This document shows, piece by piece, positions 1-9,300 of a DNA stretch of 12,849 bases. Every line of letters begins with the position of its first letter. The stretch's first letter is position 1. A program made the translations under genes and the position numbers. Under the pieces are notes generated by a model, which saw only the letters and a list, made by a program, of their open reading frames with translations, did no database searches and was not told where the DNA came from. Source of the stretch: Ectocarpus siliculosus (Eukaryota; Sar; Phaeophyceae; Ectocarpales; Ectocarpaceae); NCBI GenBank assembly GCA_000310025.1, contig FN649750.1:1689449-1702297 (forward strand), written 5' to 3'.

Positions 1-620
1 GAACTTCAGCGCAGCTCTTCCCTCACATATCCAGCTGGTCGCCATTGTCGATTTGAATACCTAGGGTCATGTATATGCATGTCCAGCCTTTAGGCAAAGG
101 TGCTTGAAGCGTTTCAAAATTGGACCGCACAGCAGCTTCAAAAATCTAGCTTGTAGCTCACCGAACTCGATGATAGAAGGATCGTTTGGAAAATCGCGGA
201 CCGCTAGTCTGTAGTGTATCGCAAGGGGTACAACCTCAGCTACTAACATTGTACACAAGCGACCGCTGCGGACGGTTAATTTTCGATGGTAGTTTCGTAC
301 TGCAGTTAGACTTTGGAAAACCGAGATATGCAGGCGTTTCCTGGATTTTTCAGAGGAGGTACGGCGATCCCCCCCGCGCCCTTAAGCTTCGCGGGTACGG
401 GATGAGGGATAGGGATACGAAACCCCCCTCTCTAGACTACTTCTATATCATAGATAGATGAATAATTAAACCCTCGCGACGGCGGTCGGTAGTTGTTTTA
501 GCGATCGATCGACGGCGCGGCCGCCTTTTCTTTTGTATCTCCTTCTTCGTGGATGATGATGATGATTTGTCTGTACCGAACTACAAAGAGAAATAACATC
601 ACCCGTGGCCATTCGGCTCA
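1..620. other. Left flank without a secure gene
   Basis: No gene can be supported here. A stop-free minus-strand stretch (258 to 67, about 63 residues, ending in a stop) has a plausible composition, with an FGELQARFLKLLCGP-like segment. It could be the last exon of a gene, but no convincing splice acceptor or partner exon is visible. A (GAT)5 microsatellite lies at 552-566, and an 8-base-or-longer G-run begins near 631. Confidence 0.3.
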
Positions 621-1106
621 GCCACAAGGTTGGGGGGGGGGTCGACCCTGTAGCTACGCCCCCAAAGATGAAAGGTCCCCCCCCCACCCAACCTTGCACA
701 AGGTCGGGACATGGACAGGGTGCGCATGAAAGCCACCTTGCCCTCGCACAAGACCCTGCCAACGTGCATCATTGGTAGCCTGCACAAGGTCGGCACCGGG
801 GCAAGGTTCGGCTTGAAAGCCACCTTGTTTAAGGTCAAGACCCTGCCAAGGTACCCACATCGACCTTGGCTACGCATATCGACGTTGTGCAAGGAAGGAT
901 GTTTGAACGCCAGCGGCAGGGTTAATAGGCCTGGCAAGGTCGTAGCCATTTATTTGGGAAGGTTGCGACCTTGGGCTAGGTTTGGGTACGGGCCGTTGAT
1001 AGGCCGACGACAGTTTTGAGAAGTGTTGCTTGCTTGTGTTTCACATATATATTCCAATCTTTACGCCCTAAGACTACATGTTCGTTGCAGCCGTCCGCTA
1101 ACCTTG
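621..1106. repeat. Cluster of CAAGGT/ACCTTG hexamers in both orientations
   Basis: Exact CAAGGT occurs at 625, 699, 785, 802, 847 and 935, and its reverse complement ACCTTG at 691, 735, 822, 863, 968 and 1101. That is twelve copies in about 480 bases, where roughly 0.2 would be expected by chance; the rest of the window holds only a handful. At 691-704 the two orientations form a palindrome, ACCTTGCACAAGGT. Short, dense, two-orientation repeats are typical of the subterminal regions of CACTA-type DNA transposons, where an element protein binds, but they could also be a decayed satellite. No open frame across it looks coding. Confidence 0.7.
696..850 (+). repeat. Imperfect 86-base direct duplication inside the hexamer cluster
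   Basis: Two units start with GCACAAGGTCGG at 696 and 782. Both continue through GAAAGCCACCTTG to CAAGACCCTGCCAA, with scattered substitutions and one length difference between them. A third, poorly preserved unit may follow (GTGCAAGGAAGG near 886). The duplication explains some but not all of the hexamer copies. Confidence 0.7.
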
Positions 1107-1389
1107 TGCAGAGACTTGCACACATACACGCGTCAGCCCTTTTATTCTCCGAGCGTCCTACAACAAGCACGCCATCAAGTGCCAAGCGCAAAAAATTGTC
1201 TCACGCCCTCGCGTCTACATAGAGCTATAATGCTAGTCTTCGAGCATAGCAAAACACTTAACTAAAGGCCTACATGACCTTCTACCTACTAATAGATCTC
1301 GGACAAGAGTGGGCTCCAAATTACCTCCACAAAAAAAAAAACGTTCCACATCCAGTCCATTATGGCCACCATCAAACTGCTGTGGAACA
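1107..1389. other. Spacer between hexamer cluster and tandem array
   Basis: No gene, RNA or clear repeat is seen here. There is a run of 11 or so A near 1330. The last 30 bases (from about 1360) weakly resemble an internal part of the following repeat unit, so the array may begin a little earlier as a degenerate copy. Confidence 0.3.
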
Positions 1390-2515
1390 TCAGAACCGCG
1401 ACGACGCACGTTGCTTAACAGGGTGCACATAAACAAACATCCGACCATGATCCAACTAACGTATTGTGCAAAGGTGTTTTCTACAGGACACCTCCGTGGG
1501 CTATGGAGGTGACGTATGCACCACATATAATTCACCCAAGATTAAGATTAAATGGTGGCGCTAAGGTCCTAGTACCATCAGGACGCACCGGGTCTCAAGG
1601 CTGCTAATCTGGCGTGTGTTGTGTCGTTCAAGACACCCCTGGAAAATTACACACCAGAGATAACACTACATGTACGACGCTGTGTGCCTGATTTAACTCA
1701 TCATCACGATCGGAATACCTACATACAATACAACCGCGACGACGCACGCCTGAATTTAAACAGGGTGCACGTAAACAAACATATAGCCATGATCCAACTA
1801 GTAAGCGTGGACGTATTCTGCAAAGGTGTTTTCTACAGGACACCTCCGTGGGCTATGGAGGTCACGTATGCACTATTATATAAATCACCCAAGATTAAGA
1901 TTAAATGGTGGCGCTACAGAGATCAACTACTATAATAGTACCATCAGGACGCACCGGGTCTCTCGACCACATTGCTGCAAATCTGGCGTGTGTTGTGTCG
2001 TTCAAGACACCCCTCGGAAAATACACACCAGAGATAACACTACATGTACTACGCTATGTGCCTGATTTAACCCATCATCACGATCGGAATACCTACATAC
2101 AATACAACCGCGACGACGCACGCCTGAATTTAAACAGGGTGCACGTAAACAAACATATAACCATGATCCAACTAGTAAGCGTGGACGTATTCTGCAAAGG
2201 TGTTATGTACAGGAGGACACCTCCGTGGGCTATGAAGGTGACGTATGCACTATTATATAATTCACCCAAGATTAAGATTACATGGTGGCGCTACAAAGAT
2301 AAACTGCTAGTACCATCAGGACGCACCGGGTCTCTAGACCACATTGCTGCAAATCTGGCGTGTGTTGTGTCGTTCAAGACACACCTCGGAAAATACAAAC
2401 CAGAGAGAACACTACAACCTTGTGCCTGATTTAACTCGCCAGGGCGGTCAGAATACCTACATACAATACAACCGCGGCGACGCACGCCTGAATTTAAACA
2501 AACATGTCAGGCATC
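1390..2515 (+). repeat. Tandem array of a 340-374-base unit, about three copies
   Basis: The landmark AACCGCG(A/G)CGACGCACG begins at 1394, 1732, 2106 and 2470 (spacings 338, 374, 364). The landmark GTACCATCAGGACGCACC begins at 1572, 1938 and 2310 (spacings 366, 372). Copies are highly similar, differing by point changes and small indels, with larger deletions in the first and last copies. Each unit includes a TATATAA-like stretch. In the first two copies a short hairpin, CACCTCC or ACCTCC pairing with GGAGGT(G), flanks a GTGGGCTAT loop; the third copy breaks it. The array stops about 60 bases from the 3' end of the minus-strand gene. Confidence 0.9.
1621..2429 (+). other. Open frame carried by the tandem units, coding status uncertain
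   Basis: Copy 2 (1621-1935) and copies 3-4 (1905-2429) translate to the same stop-free peptide of about 115-120 residues per unit, including TYIQYNRDDARLNLNRVHV and KGV.Y..PPWAM. Between copies 2 and 3 the indels inside the frame preserve it: one codon is inserted near 2210, and a compensating pair lies near 1640/2015. A 5-base insertion at about 1930 breaks the frame at the unit junction, and a 14-base deletion near 2415 breaks it in copy 4. Substitutions are mostly amino-acid changing, as expected without selection. It matches no family I know. It may be a decayed exon duplicated with the repeat, or chance. Confidence 0.25.
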
Positions 2516-2576
2516 ATGAAGGAGCTACATGAAATCGACACCCGCGCCTGACAAAACGCCGGCAAAAAAGAGAAGA

Positions 2577-5500
2577 TCAGGTCGAAACCTCCTCCATGAC
2601 CACACCCTCGGCGTCGCCGTCCGAGCCGTCGTCACCATCAGAGAGCATGGAGTTGGCGGGGGCGAGGGTCTCGGGCACCTCGTCACAGGAGTCAACATCG
2701 GGGCCCTTGCGTGCACCTGCCACATGTTTAAGTTTGAGGACACCACAAGGAGAAAAATCGGAAGGTGAAGGACGGAGTATAATCGCGTGTACAAAATTGT
2801 ATTCAAGATTGGAAAGGGTTAGGGGAGCTGACCAATGTGCCTGTCGCTGTTTGCGTCCGTTACCATGTGAACAAGCATCAAGGCACCACAAAAGCCCTAT
2901 ACACAAGAGGTGAAATTCTTCGTCACATGCACGCAGGGGTACAAAAGCGAACGCGACCAAAGTAGCAGATGCGTCCTTTTGTTGTGAATGGGTTACTAAA
3001 ACAATAGATCAGGTATGCACAGCAATCCCACGCAGACGAACCAACCCACCCCACCACCCCTCCCAAGATCCATATTTCGCCCAGTAGGCATTAAAAAGAG
3101 TCTTAATGAAATAACACTGTGCTACAGTAAAACTTGAAAAGCGTACCCGGCTTCAAGTACGGGCAAGCTAGTGCCTCGTAATCGGTGCAGCCGATCGTCT
3201 CCATCGTGATGTCGAGGCAGCCCTCCAGGTTCTGGCCAGCTCCATGCGCCCAAAGGAACACGCGCCGAAAGAACCTGCAGGATAGTTGGCAAGACGGAGG
3301 GCAAAGTAGACAAGAAGAGGGAGGTGTCACGACATGCAACACCGGTGGAATGCACGGGTTTGTAGGACGACAGAGTAATGTTGATCACACAAACACATTT
3401 TGCTGCTGGGAAGGACCGGTGTGGACCAAATTGGCTCCCACATGTCAAGGGCGTGATGGAACACAAGCTTGGTCCAACGGACGCACGCACACACACACAC
3501 TAAACAAAATACCATGTTATATCTGGGTGGTCTCAACGTTGCCTACACGCCGGACCTACGTTGCACTCACTCTTTCTGGAACACGGTATTGGACGACCCG
3601 CCCTGCTCGAGCACGGCCCAGCGTCTGACCCGCTTGATGGCCATGGCCATGTTGTCCAACTCCTCGTCGTCGATGATCACCTTCATCAGCCCGATGGCCA
3701 CCTCCACCATTGGCAGGGCTACCTGTGCGTGTGTTGCCATGACAACAAGGAAGCCAAACGACCCCACAACAGGTACGAGAGGTGTAGGGAGTGAGTGTGA
3801 GTAGAATAATAGAATGCATCACACGCGGCGACCGAACGGAGTACGCGGCATCGAGGACATAATAAACACCGGTCTTCAAGTCATGAGACAAAGAAAATCA
3901 AGACATGGCTGCACCGGCTACACGCTAGGCTGTCCAAACTTGCACGGTCTTCAAGTCATGAGACAAAGAAAATCAAGACGTGGCTGCACCGGCTACACGC
4001 TAGGCTGTCCAAACTTGCACGGTCTTCAAGTCATGACCAAACTAATTTTAATACATGGCTGGAAGGGCTACACGCTAGGCTGTCCAAATTTGTGCTCACC
4101 TTGTCAACGAACAGGACAGTCCCCCCCCCCATACGTCGTCCGGCTCGAAGGAATCCCACCCTCCCGTCCTGTGGGCCTGTAGGGGCAAGTCGAGGATGGC
4201 TCCCACTAAGATGCGCATGTCCTGCGTGGGTTAGGGAGAAATAGACACGAAGAGGGGTCGAAGGAAGTAAAGAGGGTATTAGCCATCGTTTGTATATAAT
4301 CGAGGATCGTCGATTCCGGGCACGCTTTGAAACTTGCCGCGAAACTACTGCACACATATGCCACGCAACAACAATAACATGACCGACCGATTGGGTTGGT
4401 ACGTTTAGACGCGAAGCGGGGGTCGGCAGGTTGCCGTTTTCTGCTGGTGGCGCAAGAGATAATGTGTTTCTACGACCCACCACGCGCGACATGACACATC
4501 TGTACATACTCACGTCGGTCTTTGCCACGACCGCAGGGTCAAATGCAATGACGGCCCGGGACGCTGCCCTCAGGATCTCGTCCGTGATCTGGTCGCTGTC
4601 TTCGTCCGACAAACTCTCCAGCACTGAGAGGATGTAGATCATGACGGCCAGCCTCACGGCCTTGTGCCACGTGGCACGTGCGGACTGGAGCGCGGGCCGA
4701 AAGGTCTCTGTGTTTGGAGGGCGTTAAGACATAAATGACAGACGGTTTTGAACGGACTTCGTCAGGCACGCATGGACAAAGAGGGCACAACTGTTAAGAA
4801 CCTTTTGCCGACCCAGGAGACAACAAACAGAATGTAGCTGCCACATCGGAACACCCCCCCTCCCCCTCCCATGCGAGGTCTATGGTCTTAACGACTACGG
4901 CATGCATGATACCTAGTACACCCCCCCCCCCCCGAAAATGCAGACGGCGCAACGCATCACGTCACGTTCCACGGCGGTGAATCGCGGGTGTAGCGCTGCA
5001 GCGAGACATCTGTAATGAGTCACCCGACAGTATTGATACTCGCTCGTGTACTAGTCGCCACAATAAACAGCCCGCCACAAGCAAGGTAAGTCTATTTCCG
5101 GACGCATGCGCGATTAGAGCAGGTCGTTTGTCCGACTCCTACGAAAGTGGTAGGCTTGTTGCGTGGCGTGAACGTCCATGTTCGACATCGAGGCGAAATG
5201 TAGTGTGTTTCACGTCAGTCTTAGTACGGGAGAAATAGTATATATTACGATCACAGCACAGCCGGTATACGTCATGGCCTAGCCATAATCCTTGTGCCAT
5301 TGCAAGTCGTCAACAAGACCACCAAAATATCTAAACAGAGACACAGCACTCACTCATGAACGCCGCGCACTTCATCCCACCGGGCTCCCAGAACCCGTAG
5401 GACATCCGGCACCACGGATTCGTGGCAGGGTCCGCCCTCCCCATCCCAAACGAGAAGTTCAGCTGTTGGTCGCCGATGATGGCGTGACTCCAGACAACGG

Positions 5501-5615
5501 AGATGCCGGCGGTAAAACCTCGGTTTGCGCCTCCGGACTGCCTGCCGCTGTGAACTGCAGGAGTCGCCGCGGTCTCCGCGCTGCCGCCGAACATGGGGGA
5601 GAAAACCAGCTGCAC
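2577..5615 (-). CDS. Five-exon gene of unknown function, 5' end not found
   Basis: Exons on the minus strand are 5615-5354, 4707-4514, 3722-3571, 3274-3147 and 2716-2577 (TGA). Donors are GTGAGT, GTGAGT, GTGAGT and GTACGC; acceptors end in CAG. Phases agree at every junction, giving 876 bases and 291 residues without a break, which is strong evidence for a real gene. The first part (about 1-87) is Gly/Ala-rich and strand-like, with GISVVWSHAIIGDQQLNFSF. The middle (about 88-205) is predicted helical, with acidic patches such as SLSDEDSDQ and IIDDEELD. The C-terminal 45 residues are strongly acidic (SDGDDGSDGDAEG). No signal peptide or clear membrane segment is visible. I do not recognise the family. 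The first exon starts in phase 0 behind an acceptor, so at least one upstream exon with the start codon is missing. It is divergent to the transposase-like gene and could be a second element-encoded protein or a host gene. Confidence 0.62.
3481..3501. repeat. CA microsatellite in intron 3 of the minus-strand gene
   Basis: An imperfect (AC)n run follows two ACGC units. It lies wholly within the 296-base intron between exons 3 and 4 and shows no coding role. Confidence 0.85.
3871..4095 (+). repeat. Minisatellite of three 75-base units in an intron
   Basis: Units begin with GGTCTTCAAGTCATGA at 3871, 3946 and 4021, exactly 75 bases apart. The first two differ at one position or so. The third has a replaced centre but keeps CTACACGCTAGGCTGTCCAAA. 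The array lies in the 791-base intron 2 of the minus-strand gene. The unit is a multiple of three and open on the plus strand, so a plus-strand open frame crosses it (25-residue repeat ending in GYTLGCPNL). I regard that as a by-product of the unit length. Confidence 0.92.
4121..4130. repeat. C10 homopolymer
   Basis: A run of ten C in intron 2 of the minus-strand gene, directly after the 75-base minisatellite. Confidence 0.8.
4852..4933. repeat. C-rich tracts in intron 1 of the minus-strand gene
   Basis: A C-rich stretch with single T interruptions near 4852-4870 is followed by an uninterrupted run of 13 C at 4921-4933. Both lie in the 646-base intron between exons 1 and 2. On the coding strand these are G-runs. 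The rest of this intron shows no gene or other repeat. Confidence 0.8.
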
Positions 5616-5921
5616 CTGCGAGATGCATATCGTCCGTATAGCACAAGATCGGGGGCGGAAAATCCAGCGACGCGTGAGAGAGAAGTCGTGGGTTCTATGC
5701 TATTTAGTCTGCGACGATGGGAATGCTGAAACCACGCTTGTCGGTGCAAACACAACCATCAATCATCCTCGGGCTGAACGGCGAGCACAAGACATCAATG
5801 TACACAAGACTCCTACTCGTGTCACCAGTCGGCATGTACGACGATCCTGGGTTACCAAGGATACATATAAGTTAGTAGTTGTGGTTCCACCTCCACACGA
5901 CGCCAAGCCCCACATGTACCG

Positions 5922-6134
5922 CCGTAGGTGACACAAGATACCGCACCCCCTGCTGCTGTGAACAATATCGATATTTGCCACACAGTAACTGGCACAACCA
6001 AAACGGCGGCATGAACCATCTCGTCGAGAGCTCTCCGAAAACGTGGCGTTTCATTTCTGCATCTTCATGGTCCTGGACTGAGGTTAGCTTTTTATAATCG
6101 GCCCAGGGGTTGTGGCATATTGTGCCACCTACGG
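5922..6134 (-). mobile_element. Decayed copy of a miniature inverted-repeat element
   Basis: This 213-base stretch begins CCGTAGGTGACACAAGATA and ends in the reverse complement of CCGTAGGTGGCACAATATGCC, so it has imperfect terminal inverted repeats. It matches the better copy at 9351-9567 in reverse orientation: both share terminal CCGTA..TG.CACAA.AT..C, then CCCCTGG(A/G)CCGATT, and an internal TCTCGTCGAGAGCT followed by CGAAAACGT and GTTTCATTT.TGCATC. The length is almost identical (213 against 217). No TA duplication is preserved at the ends, and the left inner repeat is degenerate, so it is probably older. It encodes nothing, so it depends on another element for movement. It lies upstream of the plus-strand gene and beyond the known first exon of the minus-strand gene. 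Confidence 0.8.
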
Positions 6135-6182
6135 AAGGTGGTGCGTCTATATTATAGACCGACCGGATGGTGGGAAACTCAC

Positions 6183-6240
6183 GATTCGAGGACTTCGGCG
6201 GCAAAATTTCAGTCAACACCACAAAAAAATGCACCCGCAT
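6183..6240 (-). other. Possible upstream exon of the minus-strand gene
   Basis: On the minus strand a good acceptor (TTTCTTGCGTAG) is followed directly by ATG, 19 open codons and a GTGAGT donor. The open frame ends in phase 1, whereas exon 5615-5354 needs phase 0. A further exon would therefore be required in between, or this is chance. If real, the element at 5922-6134 would lie in an intron and the two genes would start less than 150 bases apart. Confidence 0.2.
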
Positions 6241-6374
6241 CTACGCAAGAAACACAAAAGCACAAGCTTAGATTATAACGAGACGTGCGTATGTATGTGT
6301 TTTGCAACACTCTCTCTGACAGGGACACAAAGATTCAACTCACATGTTCCGCCATGTGCTCTTGCAGGAGGTAT

Positions 6375-9300
6375 ATGAAGACGTGTGGGGCCGCGTCTGG
6401 GCCCAAAACACCCATGACGCTAGCCATGGCGTTTTCAGGCTTCATGGATGACATAGGCTGGGCAAATGCCGACAACGTAGACCATGGCCATGTCGACGAC
6501 GATTCTGACGCTAAGTTGGATTCGCCTGGTGCTGAGATAGGAGAAGCGAAACCGACTGATGACGCTGGTATAGGCGGTGCGGCGGGTGCACCGATCTCAG
6601 AACCAAGTGACAGCCACATGCCGCGCCTAGGAACTTACCACAAGCCTATTTGCGCAGCGCTCGGTGCAGTCCTCATGGAAGGAGGGGCCCAAAACCTTAG
6701 GTACAACACAAAGGCGGAAAAGTCACCGTGGTATCCCTTCAAGACCCAATCCCATTTGTTGTTGATGCAGTTAGTCACAAAGGAGCAGATGTCACGGGCG
6801 ACGTTGGCCGGGTTATTGTTTATGCTTCGGTTCAAAGATTCTGAAACAGGGGGTGGATTTGACATCAAAGACCTAGACGGCGTACAAGCCGAGCACTTCG
6901 TTGCAAGGACGCGCGACTGTATGAACTTGTACGAAGTGTACAAGCGAGACGTGCGGTGCTCGCCCACCGCCATCGCTGCCGGGGGCAAAGATAGCACTTC
7001 GATTGTGTACGATGTCCCGGCGAACTTGATACTCAAACGCCAGCTGGAAGCTTCGTCGTCGATGAAGACGTTCTTACGCAACCCGGGAGGAAAGCAACTT
7101 TCTAGAAACGAGGCAGTTGGGTCCAATCTGGCCTCTGAGCACATTTTTTGTGGCCCCGAGAGACCTGTGGGCAACCGGAGACGTGCAAACATGCACGGTG
7201 TCCTAGCTAGATCAAACCCTCACTACGGCTACGACGGTATTAGGCCGCCTGGATCGAAGGGGAGGACAGTTCACGTAAACGACGTCGCAATAGTCGCACT
7301 ACAAGAGGATGGTACTGGTGCGACCAACAATAATAGCGTTTGCCGAGTCTTGGAGGTTTTTTGGGATGCTGAGAAGAAAAAAATGGTAGCGTCAGTACGC
7401 CCGTTCAAACCGGCGATCGATGTCGCCCAGGATGAAACTGATGGTAGGGGTGCGATTTTGACAGCCTACGGTGTGCAATTCATGAGAGTATGGGAGCCAC
7501 AAGGCACAGACAAGTCCATCACGGAGGAGGTGGGGACCGCTGACATCAAGGACTTGTGCGAAATCTACCCGGAAGCCGACGTCAAAGCTCGCCAAGACAG
7601 AATCCCGGACTGGAAAGAAGGGGAACGTGTGTGCGACATACAACCGTTAGCTTGTGTCGGTGTGGCGTTTGTTACTCCTGCCAAAAAACGAGGCGGGAAA
7701 CCGGAAGCGAAACGCACACGGTGGCGCAGCATCATCCACATCGCCGCTATACCAACGGTCCGAGCCGTGGACGCTGGAGGGCACTCTGGATGAACCGCTT
7801 TATACCATCCGCGGGGATGGATACTTTCACAACGTCTCGAACAGGCCGTTTGTGAGCGTGCCAGTCAACTACCACATCGATGGATTTAATGCCCACGGTC
7901 TCGGAAACAAGAAATCGGTGGGAGGGACGTACCTGAGCTGGGCGTGGAATAGCTTAGCTCTGCAGAGAAGGAAATTAGAGATACACGTTGCCACAGTCTC
8001 TTCTCCGGGGGCGTCGTGCGAGGGGGAAATGCTTCTGCAATGCAAGATTCTGCATGAACTTGAAAAGGGGTGCATCGCCAGAGCTTTTGTGCAAGATCGG
8101 AATGGGAGGTGGAAGGAAGTCGAGGTGCGTCAACCCCATACTTCGGGGCATGTCGCTTGTGGTGCTTATATATATATCGTTTTCCTCTCAGTATGTATTC
8201 TCATGTCCACAAGCACAACAAATGTATCAACAAAGAATAGCGTCGTGCTGTGTTGGGCGCTGCCTAAAAAAACAGTCGGTACTTCATTACACATGCCCAA
8301 ATCACGCGCGTTTGCATTTGCTCTGGCCAACCGAATAACATCCTCTTCGTGCGTTCGGCTTCAGCAGGTGTTTGTCCGAGGCGGGGTGTTGCTGATCGTG
8401 GCAGACTCGCCACAACGAGCGCTCATTCTATACTGCAAGCATCCCAACGCTTCCACCTTGCATCCGTGCCCTTACTGCCTCGTGGGGCAATTTGGAGACG
8501 ACGGTGGAGAGTTGGGGTCACCAAAGTATGACATAGAATCGAATCGGAGAACGAGAGGACAGATTTTGAGGGGGAGACGTACTCTTGCTGAGTTGGCCCC
8601 CACGCCAGCGGCCCAAGCGACCGCCTCAAAGGAACTCGGTGTGGCGGTTCCAGTACCGGAACAACCAATATGGCCATTGCACGACATCGTCAAGATCGAT
8701 GCGCTCAAGGCAACCCCAGTCGAAAGCCTGCATGCGGATGCCTTGGTAAGTTCGGGTAATTGAGAGTGTAGATACATATATTATTGTATCATCGGGCGAC
8801 ACCACACCTGGGCTCAAAACCCTCATGAGAACAAAATGACGTCGCCGCGTGGAGAAAAATGGCATTCGGGAGTCGCGTTCGCGCGATGTCGCCGTGGAGA
8901 AAGCGAGTGCATGGCAAGGGTGATGAGGGCCGTAGCTTAACGTACCTACATGTTTATGTTCGTGCGAGAGATTATTATGTATTGTTTTGTCTGATGTCTA
9001 CTTGTGCTCCGTCGTAATAATATTTGGCATGCACATTCCTCCTCTGTTTTCTTTAACGTGTGTGTCATCGTTTTGCGCGACGTAGAACGTCCAGTCCCTC
9101 GTTCAGAGTTTCATCCTGACGAGATTGAATCCGGCGGGCCGGAAACTCGTGTCCGCCATCATCAGGGAGCACGGTCACGCTTTGTATCCACCACGCGAGG
9201 CACCACTAAAGGATATCGTCACCAACTACTCTTCCCTGACGGGCAGCAATAAGTGGCTGTTGTCCTCCATCATGCTGCTTGTCTTTCGACCGGTTCTTCA

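Noticed and set aside
3103-3146. Terminal exon of the minus-strand gene reading through to TAA at 3103
   Set aside because: A GTACGC donor at 3146 joins in perfect phase to the acidic exon at 2716-2577, which has coding character, so the earlier stop is probably intronic. The shorter form remains possible as an intron-retention product.
3871-4095. CRISPR array
   Set aside because: The units are 75 bases and directly adjacent, with no unique spacers, in a eukaryotic intron.
3814-4182. Plus-strand repeat protein encoded by the 75-base units
   Set aside because: The frame is open only because the unit is a multiple of three; it lies in an intron of the opposite-strand gene and has no start context or partner exon.
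6367-6446. Alternative frame reading EVYEDVWGRVWAQ after the possible acceptor at 6366
   Set aside because: Protein-like at first, but it reaches a TGA after 26 codons, while the frame from ATG 6375 runs on for over 460 codons.
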